From assembly GCA_964549945.1 (NCBI GenBank), contig CAZJXD010000005.1, positions 1-64,000 of the forward strand: DNA of 64,000 nucleotides, read 5' to 3'. The position numbers were made by a program, and so were the translations under genes. Below the pieces are notes generated by a model that ran no database searches, was not told where the DNA came from, and worked only from the letters and a program-made list of their open reading frames with translations. Position 1 is the first letter of the stretch. Each line of letters starts with the position of its first letter. The DNA is from B25-G16 sp964549945. GTDB taxonomy: Bacteria; Desulfobacterota; DSM-4660; Desulfatiglandales; B25-G16. Below, piece by piece: positions 44,111 to 51,816 of this stretch.

Positions 44111-44346
44111 TACAAGTTCTCCCGGCTCTGGTCTTCCGGCTGCCTTCGCTCTGTCATAAAGTCACTGGAAACCCCCGGCGCATTAAACCACTCATCCCAG
44201 GATTGGCCCGCAGGCGCAATTATACGTTTGCTACCAATAGCAGTGATTTCAACATCCTTCACGAAATCTGGAAAGGCAACTTCTCTGGGCAGGCGAACAG
44301 CCTGACTTCGGTTGCTTTTAAAAATTCTTGTTTTCACGCAAGCCAT
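44110..44346 (-). CDS. vapB: Antitoxin, AbrB/MazE-like (VapB)
   Basis: 78 residues. The N-terminus (ACVKTRIFKSNRSQAVRLPR) is the swapped-hairpin AbrB-type DNA-binding domain; the C-terminus (SWDEWFNAPGVSSDFMTERR) is the toxin-neutralising tail. It binds and blocks VapC and usually represses its own promoter. It overlaps vapC by one base. The ATG at 44346 follows an AT-rich upstream region. Confidence 0.92.
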   Translation of the reverse strand: MACVKTRIFKSNRSQAVRLPREVAFPDFVKDVEITAIGSKRIIAPAGQSWDEWFNAPGVSSDFMTERRQPEDQSRENL

Positions 44347-44449
44347 AACGATACCCCATAAAAAGATTTATTGATTCCAGAAATATTATAAAATCAATGG
44401 GGGGATATGTCAATGGGATATACGCTTAAAATGGGGACGTGTATTTGGT

Positions 44450-44614
44450 CTGTTTGGCCCTGGTGAAATACTTTACATTGTTACTATCGTGCCCCAGTTA
44501 AACAGAAGAGAAAGAAAGGTTTAACGGGGTAAAAATTTCACCCTGGTTAAATGGTCCTGCGGAATTTAACAAGGCAAGCGGGGTAAATCCATCTGGTGTG
44601 TTTGGTCTATTTGT
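44450..44614. repeat. Direct repeat R2 (right of the VapBC cassette)
   Basis: Counterpart of R1: 44533-44614 matches 43567-43648 at roughly 80%. The upstream part (GTTTGGCCCTGGTGAAATAC) resembles the segment before R1. It also contains the longer palindrome at 44492-44529, which R1 lacks. Confidence 0.65.
44492..44529. repeat. REP-like palindrome CCCC(A)GTTAAAC / GTTTAACGGGG
   Basis: Arms at 44492-44503 and 44519-44529 pair except for one bulged base; the loop is 15 purine-rich bases. Same plan as the palindrome inserted in the wecB pseudogene at 42721-42752, with TTAA in place of GTGA. Confidence 0.65.
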
Positions 44615-44632
44615 GAGAGCGGTCTATCGATC

Positions 44633-44662
44633 AAATTTCTGAGTTTCACCATGAATTGCTGA
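44633..44662. repeat. Direct repeat D1 (left of the PIN/Phd cassette)
   Basis: Thirty bases, AAATTTCTGAGTTTCACC and on to ATGAATTGCTGA, identical at 27 of 30 positions to D2 (45522-45551). The two copies bracket the second toxin-antitoxin pair. Confidence 0.7.
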
Positions 44663-44670
44663 GTGCTCGA

Positions 44671-44689
44671 CAGAAGTCGGAAGTCAGGA
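44671..44689. repeat. Heptamer repeat at the 3' end of the PIN toxin gene
   Basis: AGAAGTC GGAAGTC AGGAA: two to three units of the 7-base repeat also seen at 31492-31520 and 47405-47451. It starts at the stop codon of the toxin gene, so it may have replaced the natural 3' end. Confidence 0.55.
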
Positions 44690-45130
44690 ACGCCAAGAAT
44701 GGATTGGCGGAAACGTCTCAAGTCCTTCCGAGTTGGCGGCACGGACAAGACTGTCGTCGAAACAGGCAAATACGAAATCTTCCGGAAACCTTTCATGGAT
44801 CACCATCGCCGATGCAAAATGAATTGCGTCGAAGCCTCTAACAGGATATTTTTCAACCACCTGATCGATGTATCCATCGAGTGCGTCGTTGACCTCCACA
44901 CGTATAAAGCTCTGCCAGTCCTTTTGAAATGCGTCTACAATTTTGCTGATCAGCTTATCCGCAAGACCCGCTTCACGTTTCTTTCGATACATGGAAGCCA
45001 TCATTTCCGCGTAGGCAACAAAAGATGTAACGATTCGTGTGGCCGATTTCCATCTGGAAATGACATCATCGGAGTAAGGCTCCAGAAAGTATCGCTTCAC
45101 CAGTGCGCTCGTGTCGAGGTACAGAATCAT
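44684..45130 (-). CDS. Type II toxin, PIN-domain ribonuclease
   Basis: 148 residues from the ATG at 45130, which opens the PIN fold (MILYLDTSALVKRYFLEP). Acidic active-site residues are visible in YLDTSALVKRY, VTSFVAYAEMMASM, VRGFDAIHFASAM and FACFDDSLVRAAN. The frame extends upstream to ATG 45154 but that part overlaps the antitoxin. A PIN toxin paired with a Phd-type antitoxin is a common type II module. D1 and D2 repeats bracket the module. Confidence 0.88.
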   Translation of the reverse strand: MILYLDTSALVKRYFLEPYSDDVISRWKSATRIVTSFVAYAEMMASMYRKKREAGLADKLISKIVDAFQKDWQSFIRVEVNDALDGYIDQVVEKYPVRGFDAIHFASAMVIHERFPEDFVFACFDDSLVRAANSEGLETFPPIHSWRS

Positions 45131-45137
45131 TAGTCGA

Positions 45138-45416
45138 TCACCGCCGGCCTTCAATCACCATTTCCGAAACGGGCTTTCCCGGCACTCCTACTGCCGAGAT
45201 ACGTTCTTTCAGGATGCTCCGGCTCGGCAAGGTGATCAGCCCTCTCTGAACCAGGGGGCCTAGTGCAGAACGGATGGACTTATCCCCATGGTTTTCCTTC
45301 ACGATGCGAGCAACGGGCCTTCCCCTTTCAGTGATCAAAATCTCTTCCCCTGCTTTCACCTGGGCTAAAAACCGACTCAGGTTGTTCTTGACTTCCTTAA
45401 TTCCTGCACTGATTAT
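45138..45416 (-). CDS. Antitoxin, Phd/YefM family, with an apparent non-AUG start
   Basis: Homology to Phd antitoxins begins well before the first standard start codon: ISAGIKEVKNNLSRFLAQV precedes KAGEEILITERGRPVARIVK. The only standard start in this frame is GTG 45359, which would remove the first DNA-binding strand and helix. A strong AGGAGG (45423-45428) is placed 6 bases before ATA 45416 and 3 before ATC 45419, where relatives have ATG. So either translation begins at ATA (or ATC), or a former ATG has mutated and only a shortened protein is made. The length from ATA is 92 residues. Confidence 0.75.
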   Translation of the reverse strand: MISAGIKEVKNNLSRFLAQVKAGEEILITERGRPVARIVKENHGDKSIRSALGPLVQRGLITLPSRSILKERISAVGVPGKPVSEMVIEGRR

Positions 45417-45432
45417 GATGGACCTCCTTTTA

Positions 45433-45480
45433 GGTAGCCACTTTTTACATTATGGTAGCCACTCTAAATATTGCAGTCAA
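45433..45480 (-). promoter_or_regulatory. Putative promoter/operator of the PIN/Phd operon
   Basis: Two direct copies of GGTAGCCACT (45433-45442 and 45454-45463), 21 bases apart, lie just upstream of the antitoxin's ribosome-binding site. On the minus strand a TTGACT (45475-45480) precedes CATAAT (45449-45454), though the 20-base spacing is long. The arrangement suits autorepression by the Phd antitoxin. Confidence 0.45.
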
Positions 45481-45521
45481 GTAAAAAAACAAGTTAGCTC
45501 ATGGTAGATCGAGATGCCCTT

Positions 45522-45551
45522 AAATTTCTAAGTTTCACTATGAATTGCTAA
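45522..45551. repeat. Direct repeat D2 (right of the PIN/Phd cassette)
   Basis: AAATTTCTAAGTTTCACT and on to ATGAATTGCTAA; 27 of 30 bases match D1 at 44633-44662, 889 bases away, in the same orientation. Confidence 0.7.
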
Positions 45552-45624
45552 AGTTAATAGGCTGTTTGCTCATAGTCGAAGTTGTTCGGAATGTTGGGAG
45601 CGCAGAGTGTCTCGATGAAATGGC

Positions 45625-45909
45625 TTATACATCTCTTGATGCAGGCAGAATCCCCCTGAAATATTCAATAGTCTTCATCAGGCCTTCTGCGGGTGAGACC
45701 ATAGGTTATCAGCTAAGCAGTTTTCGGGGAAGGCCAATCCCGTGGCGGAGGAGCTCGAAGTAAGGGTTCTCAAGCAGATGCACAATGCTTCGCTTGCTAC
45801 CTGTATAGAAGTTATCCACACACAGTACCGCATGACCCTCCTCCAAGAGGCAATCGCAGAGGTGAGAGCCGAGGAACCCGGCACCACCGGTCACAAGGAC
45901 GCGTTTCAT
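45625..45909 (-). pseudogene. UDP-glucuronate decarboxylase-type epimerase with internal deletion
   Basis: The N-terminal 50 residues are clear (MKRVLVTGGAGFLGSHLCDC, VDNFYTGSKRSIVHLLENPY), characteristic of UXS-type UDP-glucuronate decarboxylases. That frame stops at 45709. Shortly after, in another frame, the C-terminal end appears (AEGLMKTIEYFRGI, stop at 45625). About 240 central residues, including the catalytic Tyr/Lys, are gone. It is the second internally deleted sugar-nucleotide gene in the window. Confidence 0.78.
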
Positions 45910-46098
45910 ACAAGTCTCCTTCGGTTAGCAGAGGGTATGGCGCAAAGCGACTAGAGCATAAGTTAGAGGGTTGTGAGATCAAGTCTTAAATATCTAGCGT
46001 TTCCAGCAGCATAAGAAAACTGGGCCAATGAAAAATACTTGACCCCTGTCAGCAGGTCTGTTAAGTCTATACACAAAAAGTAATATAAAATATTATCA

Positions 46099-46620
46099 AT
46101 GAAAGTCATTGTAGATACCTCAACTCTTATCTCATTGGCAAGGACAGGTGAACTCAAGAGGCTCGTCAGAATGGGAAAGGAGCTTGTTGCACCAGAAATT
46201 GTGTACCGCGAGGCGGTTGTGGAAGGGGAGAAAAGAGGCATCGCTGATGCAACTGTTATCAAGTCATTCTTCGATAATCGCTCCGTAAAGACAGAAACTG
46301 TGCGTAAAGTCTCCTTGAATAATCTGCGGAGGAAACTTGGCAAAGTGCTTGAAGAAGGAGATCATGCTGTCCTCGCTCTTGGCATGCAAGAAAAAGCACA
46401 TGAGATCATAACAGATGATGAAGGCCTTGCTAAGATAGCCATTAGCCTGGGTTTTAAGGTAACAGCCTCCTTAGATTTATTGCTGGAAGCTCTAAAAAAC
46501 AAAGACATAGGATTCAGCGAGTTTGAAGATGGCATAAGGAACCTGGTTGTGGAAAATAGACTAAGTGCTAGGGTTGCCGAAATATATAAGAAAGAGGGTA
46601 AGAGCTATGAGAAAAGATAA
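46099..46620 (+). CDS. PIN-like putative toxin
   Basis: 173 residues beginning KVIVDTSTLISLARTGELKR (first Asp of the PIN fold). EIVYREAVVEGEKRG, LEEGDHAVLALGMQEKAHEI and ITDDEGLAKIAISLGFKV complete a DUF3368-like PIN-domain pattern. The C-terminal extension (DIGFSEFEDGIRNLVVENRL) is of the kind seen in this family. It overlaps the following gene by 14 bases. No clear Shine-Dalgarno precedes the ATG. The toxin gene comes first, the reverse of the two other pairs nearby. Confidence 0.75.
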   Translation: MKVIVDTSTLISLARTGELKRLVRMGKELVAPEIVYREAVVEGEKRGIADATVIKSFFDNRSVKTETVRKVSLNNLRRKLGKVLEEGDHAVLALGMQEKAHEIITDDEGLAKIAISLGFKVTASLDLLLEALKNKDIGFSEFEDGIRNLVVENRLSARVAEIYKKEGKSYEKR

Positions 46621-46918
46621 GGAGCTTGTAAGGACTAATATACTTATGGATAGGGAGCTCCTCGATCAAATTGAGAAATTTGCAAAAGAGAGATCGGAGG
46701 ATAGATCCACAGCCATAAGACAGCTTATCAACAAAGCCTTGCATGATCAAAGGATAGAACTAGGGATAAAAAGGTTCCAAGAAGGAGCATCCTTTAGAAA
46801 GGCGTCAGCAATTGCTGGCCTCGATTACTGGGACTTTCAGGCTGAGCTTGACAAGAGAGAAATTCCGATTATGCATTCAATCTCCCTCGCAAAAAGGAGA
46901 ATTGAGTCCAGTTCGTAG
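46607..46918 (+). CDS. Putative antitoxin: ribbon-helix-helix plus UPF0175-like part
   Basis: 103 residues from ATG 46607. The first half (RTNILMDRELLDQIEKFAKE followed by RSTAIRQLINKALHD) is a ribbon-helix-helix DNA-binding domain. The second half (FQEGASFRKASAIAGLDYWD, then LDKREIPI) matches the UPF0175 pattern, a family repeatedly found beside PIN-like proteins. It overlaps the toxin gene by 14 bases, so it is coupled to it. Antitoxin role is inferred from this pairing. Confidence 0.75.
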   Translation: MRKDKELVRTNILMDRELLDQIEKFAKERSEDRSTAIRQLINKALHDQRIELGIKRFQEGASFRKASAIAGLDYWDFQAELDKREIPIMHSISLAKRRIESSS

Positions 46919-47032
46919 TACAATTCGACTTGGGAACATCGGACAAGGGGCTATTAATTGAGTAAGCTGGGCTCAAGGAATTACACTCTTCAATGTTGTG
47001 GGAAGCTTTGGCAATTCTGCAAATCTAAATAA

Positions 47033-47068
47033 GCAAGGGCTAGAATTGACATCTCCTACCACAATGAC
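47033..47068 (-). pseudogene. Scrap of a wecB-like gene
   Basis: On the minus strand the bases encode the VIVVGDVNS stretch of UDP-GlcNAc 2-epimerases. They match the wecB pseudogene at about 43072-43106 with only a few differences. Only about 36 bases are recognisable. The upstream edge joins the four-helix-bundle gene. Confidence 0.55.
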
Positions 47069-47382
47069 CTGCATTTCTCGGTTAATCTTTGATGATCCTC
47101 ATAGCTTAAATATCCACAGTCTCTAGCGAAATCAAGCCAAGTATCCGTTTCGCTGTTTTCTCCGTCTGCATCTGTCAGTTTGCTTATAAAATGTGCCTCG
47201 TACCTGCGTTTTGACCAAGCCTCTCGCAAATTACTGCACACCGAGCGTGATGATCTTCTGATCTGATCAATGAGCGCGTACCTCTCCTCTGGCGGCCATT
47301 GTTTGCTCAGCTCATATATCTCCATAGCGAGAGCATATGCCTCTTGATAGACTGTAAGGTCCTTTGCAGAGTTTATTCGCAT
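47056..47382 (-). CDS. Four-helix-bundle (S23/IVS) protein, 3' end replaced
   Basis: 108 residues of the family found as open frames in 23S rRNA intervening sequences and elsewhere: SAKDLTVYQEAYALAMEIYE, ALIDQIRRSSRSVCSNLREA and ISKLTDADGENSETDTWLDF. Molecular function is unknown. After LTEKCR the normal last 10-15 residues are missing; the final codons (SLW, stop) come from a scrap of wecB read in another frame. There is no rRNA nearby. Confidence 0.8.
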   Translation of the reverse strand: MRINSAKDLTVYQEAYALAMEIYELSKQWPPEERYALIDQIRRSSRSVCSNLREAWSKRRYEAHFISKLTDADGENSETDTWLDFARDCGYLSYEDHQRLTEKCRSLW

Positions 47383-47923
47383 GTAAATAGTTATGAGACT
47401 TAGGTAGAAGTCGGTGGTCAGAAGTCAGAGACCGGAGGTCAGAGGTCGGGGGGATGACACAGCTCCGCCCCTTAAGTTACATTTAGGTGATACGCATAAC
47501 ATATTGAAATATATAGCTATTCTCTAATGAGAAAAATTCCTATGCAGTTGTTGCGGTATTGAGACGACCTCGACTATCTCTCTCCGGAAAACCAGAACCT
47601 CTTTTCCAGCTTTCGGCACGAGGTTTCATTCATATCTTTTCCAGCTGAAGAAAGATGAGGTTGTAATAGAAGTAGCTGAGATATAAATGAAGATGAACAT
47701 TACACAGCTTCTTGATGACTGTAAAATGAATTAATCTTTGCTTAAACAAATCCCGTATTAAAAGCAAGAAAAAAGTTTTAAGAGAGAGAAAATTTTTTAA
47801 TATGGCTCTCTCATTTAGAATGAAAATTCGGTACACATGTAAAAGCGATGCCCTCTCTTATTCAATGTCATGCCTGATTATCATGTGGTTTTAAATTTTT
47901 TATACAGCGTGCATCTTAATAGG
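47383..47923. other. 541-base region between the decayed island and the second export operon
   Basis: It holds the longest heptamer array of the window (47405-47451). The rest is AT-rich and shows no gene that I can support; short frames on both strands lack family motifs and ribosome-binding sites. Downstream of the minus-strand autokinase it probably includes that operon's 3' untranslated part, but no good terminator hairpin was found. Confidence 0.4.
47405..47451. repeat. Heptameric tandem repeat array
   Basis: Units read AGAAGTC, GGTGGTC, AGAAGTC, AGAGACC, GGAGGTC, AGAGGTC and a G-run: six degenerate 7-base copies in a row. Related copies occur at 31492-31520 (inside wecB) and 44671-44689. 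Confidence 0.75.
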
Positions 47924-50203
47924 TCATATTTCTCCAACTGTTTGTTTTTCCTCAGGTTTTCTCCTCCTGTGTAATTTTTTCTTCTTTCCCCCCTCTTCGC
48001 TGTAATAGTAGTGATAATACTGCTTATAATAGTACCCATCTCTGCCCATATCCACTCCGTTCAAAACCGCACCGAGAATATGGGCTCCCACGTTTTGAAG
48101 GTGGCTCAAGCCATTTTTTACGATCTCCCTAGCCGTATCATTCGCACGGATAACCAAGACCACCCCGTCTACATGTTTGGAGAGAACCACTGCATCGGTA
48201 AAAACCGTGACAGGAGCTGAATCGATAATAATGCGCGCATAGTAATTCCTCAGGATCCCCAGCAGCTTGGTCATCCTGCTTGATCCCACTATCTCAGAGG
48301 GGTTTGGTGGGATAGGACCACATGGAATAACATCGAGCTTTGGTATCTCGGTATGAAAAACCGCGTCCTTGACATCATTATTCCCTATTAAAATGTTTGT
48401 AATACCCCGATCCCGGGGAATTCCAAATATTCCATGCATCTTTGGTTTGCGCAGGTCGCAATCAAGTATAATAACCTTGCTCCCGGACTGGGCCATAGCG
48501 ATAGCCAGATTTGTTGCGGTAATTGTTTTACCCTCTTTTGGCCCCGAGCTACTGATAAGGATCACTTGGGGTATGGATTCGACTGAAGAAAACAGAACAC
48601 TAGTTCGAATCCCACGGTAGGCTTCGCTTGCCATTGACTGAGGTGATTGGAGGGTCACCAGTTCTGCCTTGGTTTCACTATCCGGTTTTCCGTCGCCATC
48701 TACAGGAATGGTAGGAACAGATCCCAGATATGGAATATTGAGATGGCTTTCGATATCCTCAGGAATCTTGATGGTGTTGTCCAGATACTCAAAAAAGAAG
48801 GCCATCCCTATTCCCATTACAAGCCCTACAATGATAGCCAGAATAATATTAAGCTTCTTCCTTGGCTTAACCGGATCCTTCGGCACTTCTGCCTTATCAA
48901 TAACCCTGATGTTCCCTGTTCTCATATCTTCGGTTATGGAGGTTTCCTTAAAACGCTTGATCAACAACTCATACATATTTCTTGCGCTTTCTGCCTCGCG
49001 CCTGAGAACCCCATACTCGATCGCCTTCTGGTTTAGATCAAGAGACTCCTTTTTCTGGTTTGCAAGGGCAGCCTTCAGGGAATTCTCCTTGGCCAGTGCC
49101 ACCTTGTACTCGTTTCTTAATGAGTTGATGACTCGATCCACCTCATGGGCCCTACGTTTTTGAATAGTTTTTAGTTCAGATTCTATGGCCACCATTTTAG
49201 GATGTTTTTGCCCGTATTTCTTGGATAGCTCGGATATGCGTTTATATAAATCCACCTCCATTGTCTTGATCTCCTGGATTAGCTTGTTATCAAGTACCTC
49301 AGGTATAGAATCAAGCATGTCCGGAGTACCCTCCAAGGCCACGGCCTGTTTGTAGCGGGTTTCTGCTTCAACCCGTTTTGTTTCTGCTTCTACAAGCTGG
49401 GTGTTCATTTCTGCAAGTTTCTGAGCCGTGATCTTTTCTACATCGCTGGAAAAATCGGTGACAATACCATGTTTTTCCTTATATAAAAGCAGGGCCTGCT
49501 CTGCCTTTTCAACCCTCTTGCGCTCGTCTTCGATCCGGTTGTGAAGCCACCCCACCGCATCCTGCACAGCCCTTAGCTTTATTTCAAGATTCTGATTGAT
49601 ATAGGCATTGGCAAGGGTGTTTACAATCTTGGATGCCAGCACAGGGTCTTTGGCTTGAAAACTGACATCCACAAGACGGCTATTGCGGATAGGGCTAACC
49701 TTTATCCTTTTGATAAAATCGGAGACGAGAGGAGAATCTGGCTCATATCCTTCAGCTGCGTCTGAGGTTAGATCCTCTTTTTCCGTTTTTAACAGGGTGG
49801 CAATGGACTCCCTCCATGAAGCGATGGTCTTAACCACTGAATTCTTCAGGTTAGATAAAAAATTATCATTTGGCTTAGGGAAAAACTCCTCATTTTCTTC
49901 TAGATGGAGGCTTTTTATAACCTCACGGGCCACGGTGCGGCTCTCAATGATTTTGTACTGGGTCTGGTAATAATCTGTACCGGAGGCATCAACGGCCATA
50001 ACTTCCTGGATAGAAACTACCTTCGGATTTTCCTTGTCGATAACTAGACGAGTGGTTGCCTCATAGACAGGAGTTACTGTAAATGAGTGAATGGCAACCG
50101 TGATCACAAGCACGGCAAAAAACGTGATTACCGTCCACCTGCGTTCCATTATCACATCCAGATAATCACGGAGATCTTTCTTCTCTCTAGCTTTCTGATC
50201 CAT
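47924..50203 (-). CDS. Polysaccharide co-polymerase / tyrosine autokinase (second copy)
   Basis: 759 residues from ATG 50203; two GTG codons further upstream are possible starts. The Wzz domain starts LRDYLDVIMERRWTVITFFA, with membrane segments at about 22-45 and 445-470 around a coiled-coil periplasmic part. The BY-kinase domain has Walker A (SSGPKEGKTITATNLA), Walker A' (VIILDCDLRKP) and Walker B (IIIDSAPV). The tyrosine tail is DGYYYKQYYHYYYSEEGG. Unlike the first set, no PHP phosphatase accompanies it in the window. The Wza-like gene lies 270 bases upstream. Confidence 0.92.
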   Translation of the reverse strand: MDQKAREKKDLRDYLDVIMERRWTVITFFAVLVITVAIHSFTVTPVYEATTRLVIDKENPKVVSIQEVMAVDASGTDYYQTQYKIIESRTVAREVIKSLHLEENEEFFPKPNDNFLSNLKNSVVKTIASWRESIATLLKTEKEDLTSDAAEGYEPDSPLVSDFIKRIKVSPIRNSRLVDVSFQAKDPVLASKIVNTLANAYINQNLEIKLRAVQDAVGWLHNRIEDERKRVEKAEQALLLYKEKHGIVTDFSSDVEKITAQKLAEMNTQLVEAETKRVEAETRYKQAVALEGTPDMLDSIPEVLDNKLIQEIKTMEVDLYKRISELSKKYGQKHPKMVAIESELKTIQKRRAHEVDRVINSLRNEYKVALAKENSLKAALANQKKESLDLNQKAIEYGVLRREAESARNMYELLIKRFKETSITEDMRTGNIRVIDKAEVPKDPVKPRKKLNIILAIIVGLVMGIGMAFFFEYLDNTIKIPEDIESHLNIPYLGSVPTIPVDGDGKPDSETKAELVTLQSPQSMASEAYRGIRTSVLFSSVESIPQVILISSSGPKEGKTITATNLAIAMAQSGSKVIILDCDLRKPKMHGIFGIPRDRGITNILIGNNDVKDAVFHTEIPKLDVIPCGPIPPNPSEIVGSSRMTKLLGILRNYYARIIIDSAPVTVFTDAVVLSKHVDGVVLVIRANDTAREIVKNGLSHLQNVGAHILGAVLNGVDMGRDGYYYKQYYHYYYSEEGGKKKKLHRRRKPEEKQTVGEI

Positions 50204-50476
50204 AATAACCTGTACTTTCACCACAGAGCACAGAAAGTTACCTGTTACTCTACCGGCAGGTGCCGATAGGCTTAAATAACTTCTGTTCTTGCTCTCATAT
50301 GCTTAAACGTCTGTTTCCCTCTCTCAATATCTATAGCATTGAATTTGATTAACAGGCACAACTTAATTCAGGTAAGCTTTAAATAGGTCGGAACTGGTGC
50401 CTCGACGCCCGTAAGTATTCGAGACAGATAGTATTCTATCTCAGCAGCCTCTTTGCGAATGTGGTGAATTTGAGAT

Positions 50477-51574
50477 CTAGAAAAAGCTCTCCGGAACCAC
50501 GATCACATCATCTTGCTGAATGATGACGTCCTGTATCTTTTTCCCGGCATCAGTAATAGCATCCACCTTTACCTGTATTATCTTCTCGATACCATCCTCT
50601 ACTCTTATAATGCGGGTCCGATTGCGTGCCGCAATCGGCGTAAATCCGCCAGCTATACTGATCGCCTCTACGAGGGTGATCTCCTTGTCGGTAATCGGAT
50701 ACGATCCTGGTCTTTTTACCTGGCCTATAATGTAAAAATACTCCGCTGTTGGTATAAAGAGGACGTCTTTTTCAGCCAGAAATATATTCGAAATCTGGTC
50801 TCTTCCCTTAAGCAGCCCCTCCAAGTCTAAATTGATGACGATTTTCCGTTCCTGATCTGTATCCGGGTTCTCCGTGCGGATAACCATAGCCCTTTTTCCG
50901 GCCTGCTCATAATAGCTATCTCTTGACCGCCTGATCCCTCCTGCCCTTGAAATGGCATCCAAAACCCTCTCCCGAGCCTGAAGGGAATAGCTCCCGGGGT
51001 TATTTACTGCCCCGAGAACCAGGAAACGCTTGCTGTTGTACCCGGTCACCATGACAGAGACATGGGCATCCAGGAGATATTGCTCTTCAGCCAGCCTTAA
51101 GGAGATCAATTTTTCTATTCCCGAGGTGGTAAGGCCATCCACTTTCACGCGCCCTATCAAGGGAAACGAAATGTAGCCGTCAGCCGAGACCCGCACCGCC
51201 TCCCTGGAGAGGTCTCTTTCCTCATAGACGGTGATGCTCAGCACATCGTAACCGCCCACCCTGTAGTCGCCTCCCGCAGGACCTCTTGCCGCAGGATGCT
51301 CAGTAAGGTATTGAGCAACAGTGAAATGCTCGGTCTCCTCTATCACGTTCCTAAGGGTTTCATTGATGCCATTATTGCCTCTTGCCCTTTTAATTTCATC
51401 GAGCTTTGCGAGATGTTCCTTTTTAAGCCCTTCATACGATCCCCCATTGATGGCGGTGACCTTTACCACCTCCCCTTTACCCCCACAAGCAGCGGAAAAC
51501 ACCACCAGTACGAGTGCCACAAAAAGACGTAGATAAGTTGAGATTGTCATGGGAGAAGTCTTTTCCTTTTTCAC
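50477..51574 (-). CDS. Polysaccharide export lipoprotein (Wza-like, SLBB)
   Basis: 365 residues. The signal peptide ends in a lipobox (VLVVFSAAC), so it is a lipoprotein. Poly_export domain DYRVGGYDVLSITVYEERDL and SLBB repeats (FLVLGAVNNPGSYSLQARER, FYIIGQVKRPGSYPITDKEI) follow. Wza-type proteins form the outer-membrane export channel. GTG 51574 gives a basic N-terminus; ATG nine codons in is an alternative. It is about half the size of the fused version at 110-2290. Confidence 0.9.
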   Translation of the reverse strand: MKKEKTSPMTISTYLRLFVALVLVVFSAACGGKGEVVKVTAINGGSYEGLKKEHLAKLDEIKRARGNNGINETLRNVIEETEHFTVAQYLTEHPAARGPAGGDYRVGGYDVLSITVYEERDLSREAVRVSADGYISFPLIGRVKVDGLTTSGIEKLISLRLAEEQYLLDAHVSVMVTGYNSKRFLVLGAVNNPGSYSLQARERVLDAISRAGGIRRSRDSYYEQAGKRAMVIRTENPDTDQERKIVINLDLEGLLKGRDQISNIFLAEKDVLFIPTAEYFYIIGQVKRPGSYPITDKEITLVEAISIAGGFTPIAARNRTRIIRVEDGIEKIIQVKVDAITDAGKKIQDVIIQQDDVIVVPESFF

Positions 51575-51718
51575 AAGAAAACCCCAAAAGGGAGGTACTC
51601 AATAGGGGGCTATTTTCATACTTCTTCTCCAAAAACTCAAGCGTAATCTCTTGCCTGGTCTTTGATTTTTATGCCGCCTTCTCCTTTTAGGAATTACCCT
51701 CCAGATAATGCTCTGATT

Positions 51719-51740
51719 AAAAAAGGGGCCAAAGACCCCC
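51719..51740 (-). terminator. Rho-independent terminator after the beta-barrel gene
   Basis: On the minus strand a 6-bp G+C-rich stem (GGGGTC / GGCCCC, with one G-T pair, TTT loop) is followed by six T (A run 51719-51724). It lies 77 bases past the stop of the outer-membrane gene and separates it from the Wza-like gene, which therefore needs its own promoter or read-through. Confidence 0.7.
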
Positions 51741-51816
51741 TCTTTTCTAAGTATTTTGAAAACCCAGAATCAGCAGTGCTTTTTCAGTTGAAATAAAGGG
51801 GTAGGCCGTCCCCTGA

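Noticed and set aside
47405..47451. Possible CRISPR array from the periodic repeats
   Set aside because: The units are 7 bases long and directly joined without unique spacers; there are no cas genes in the window.
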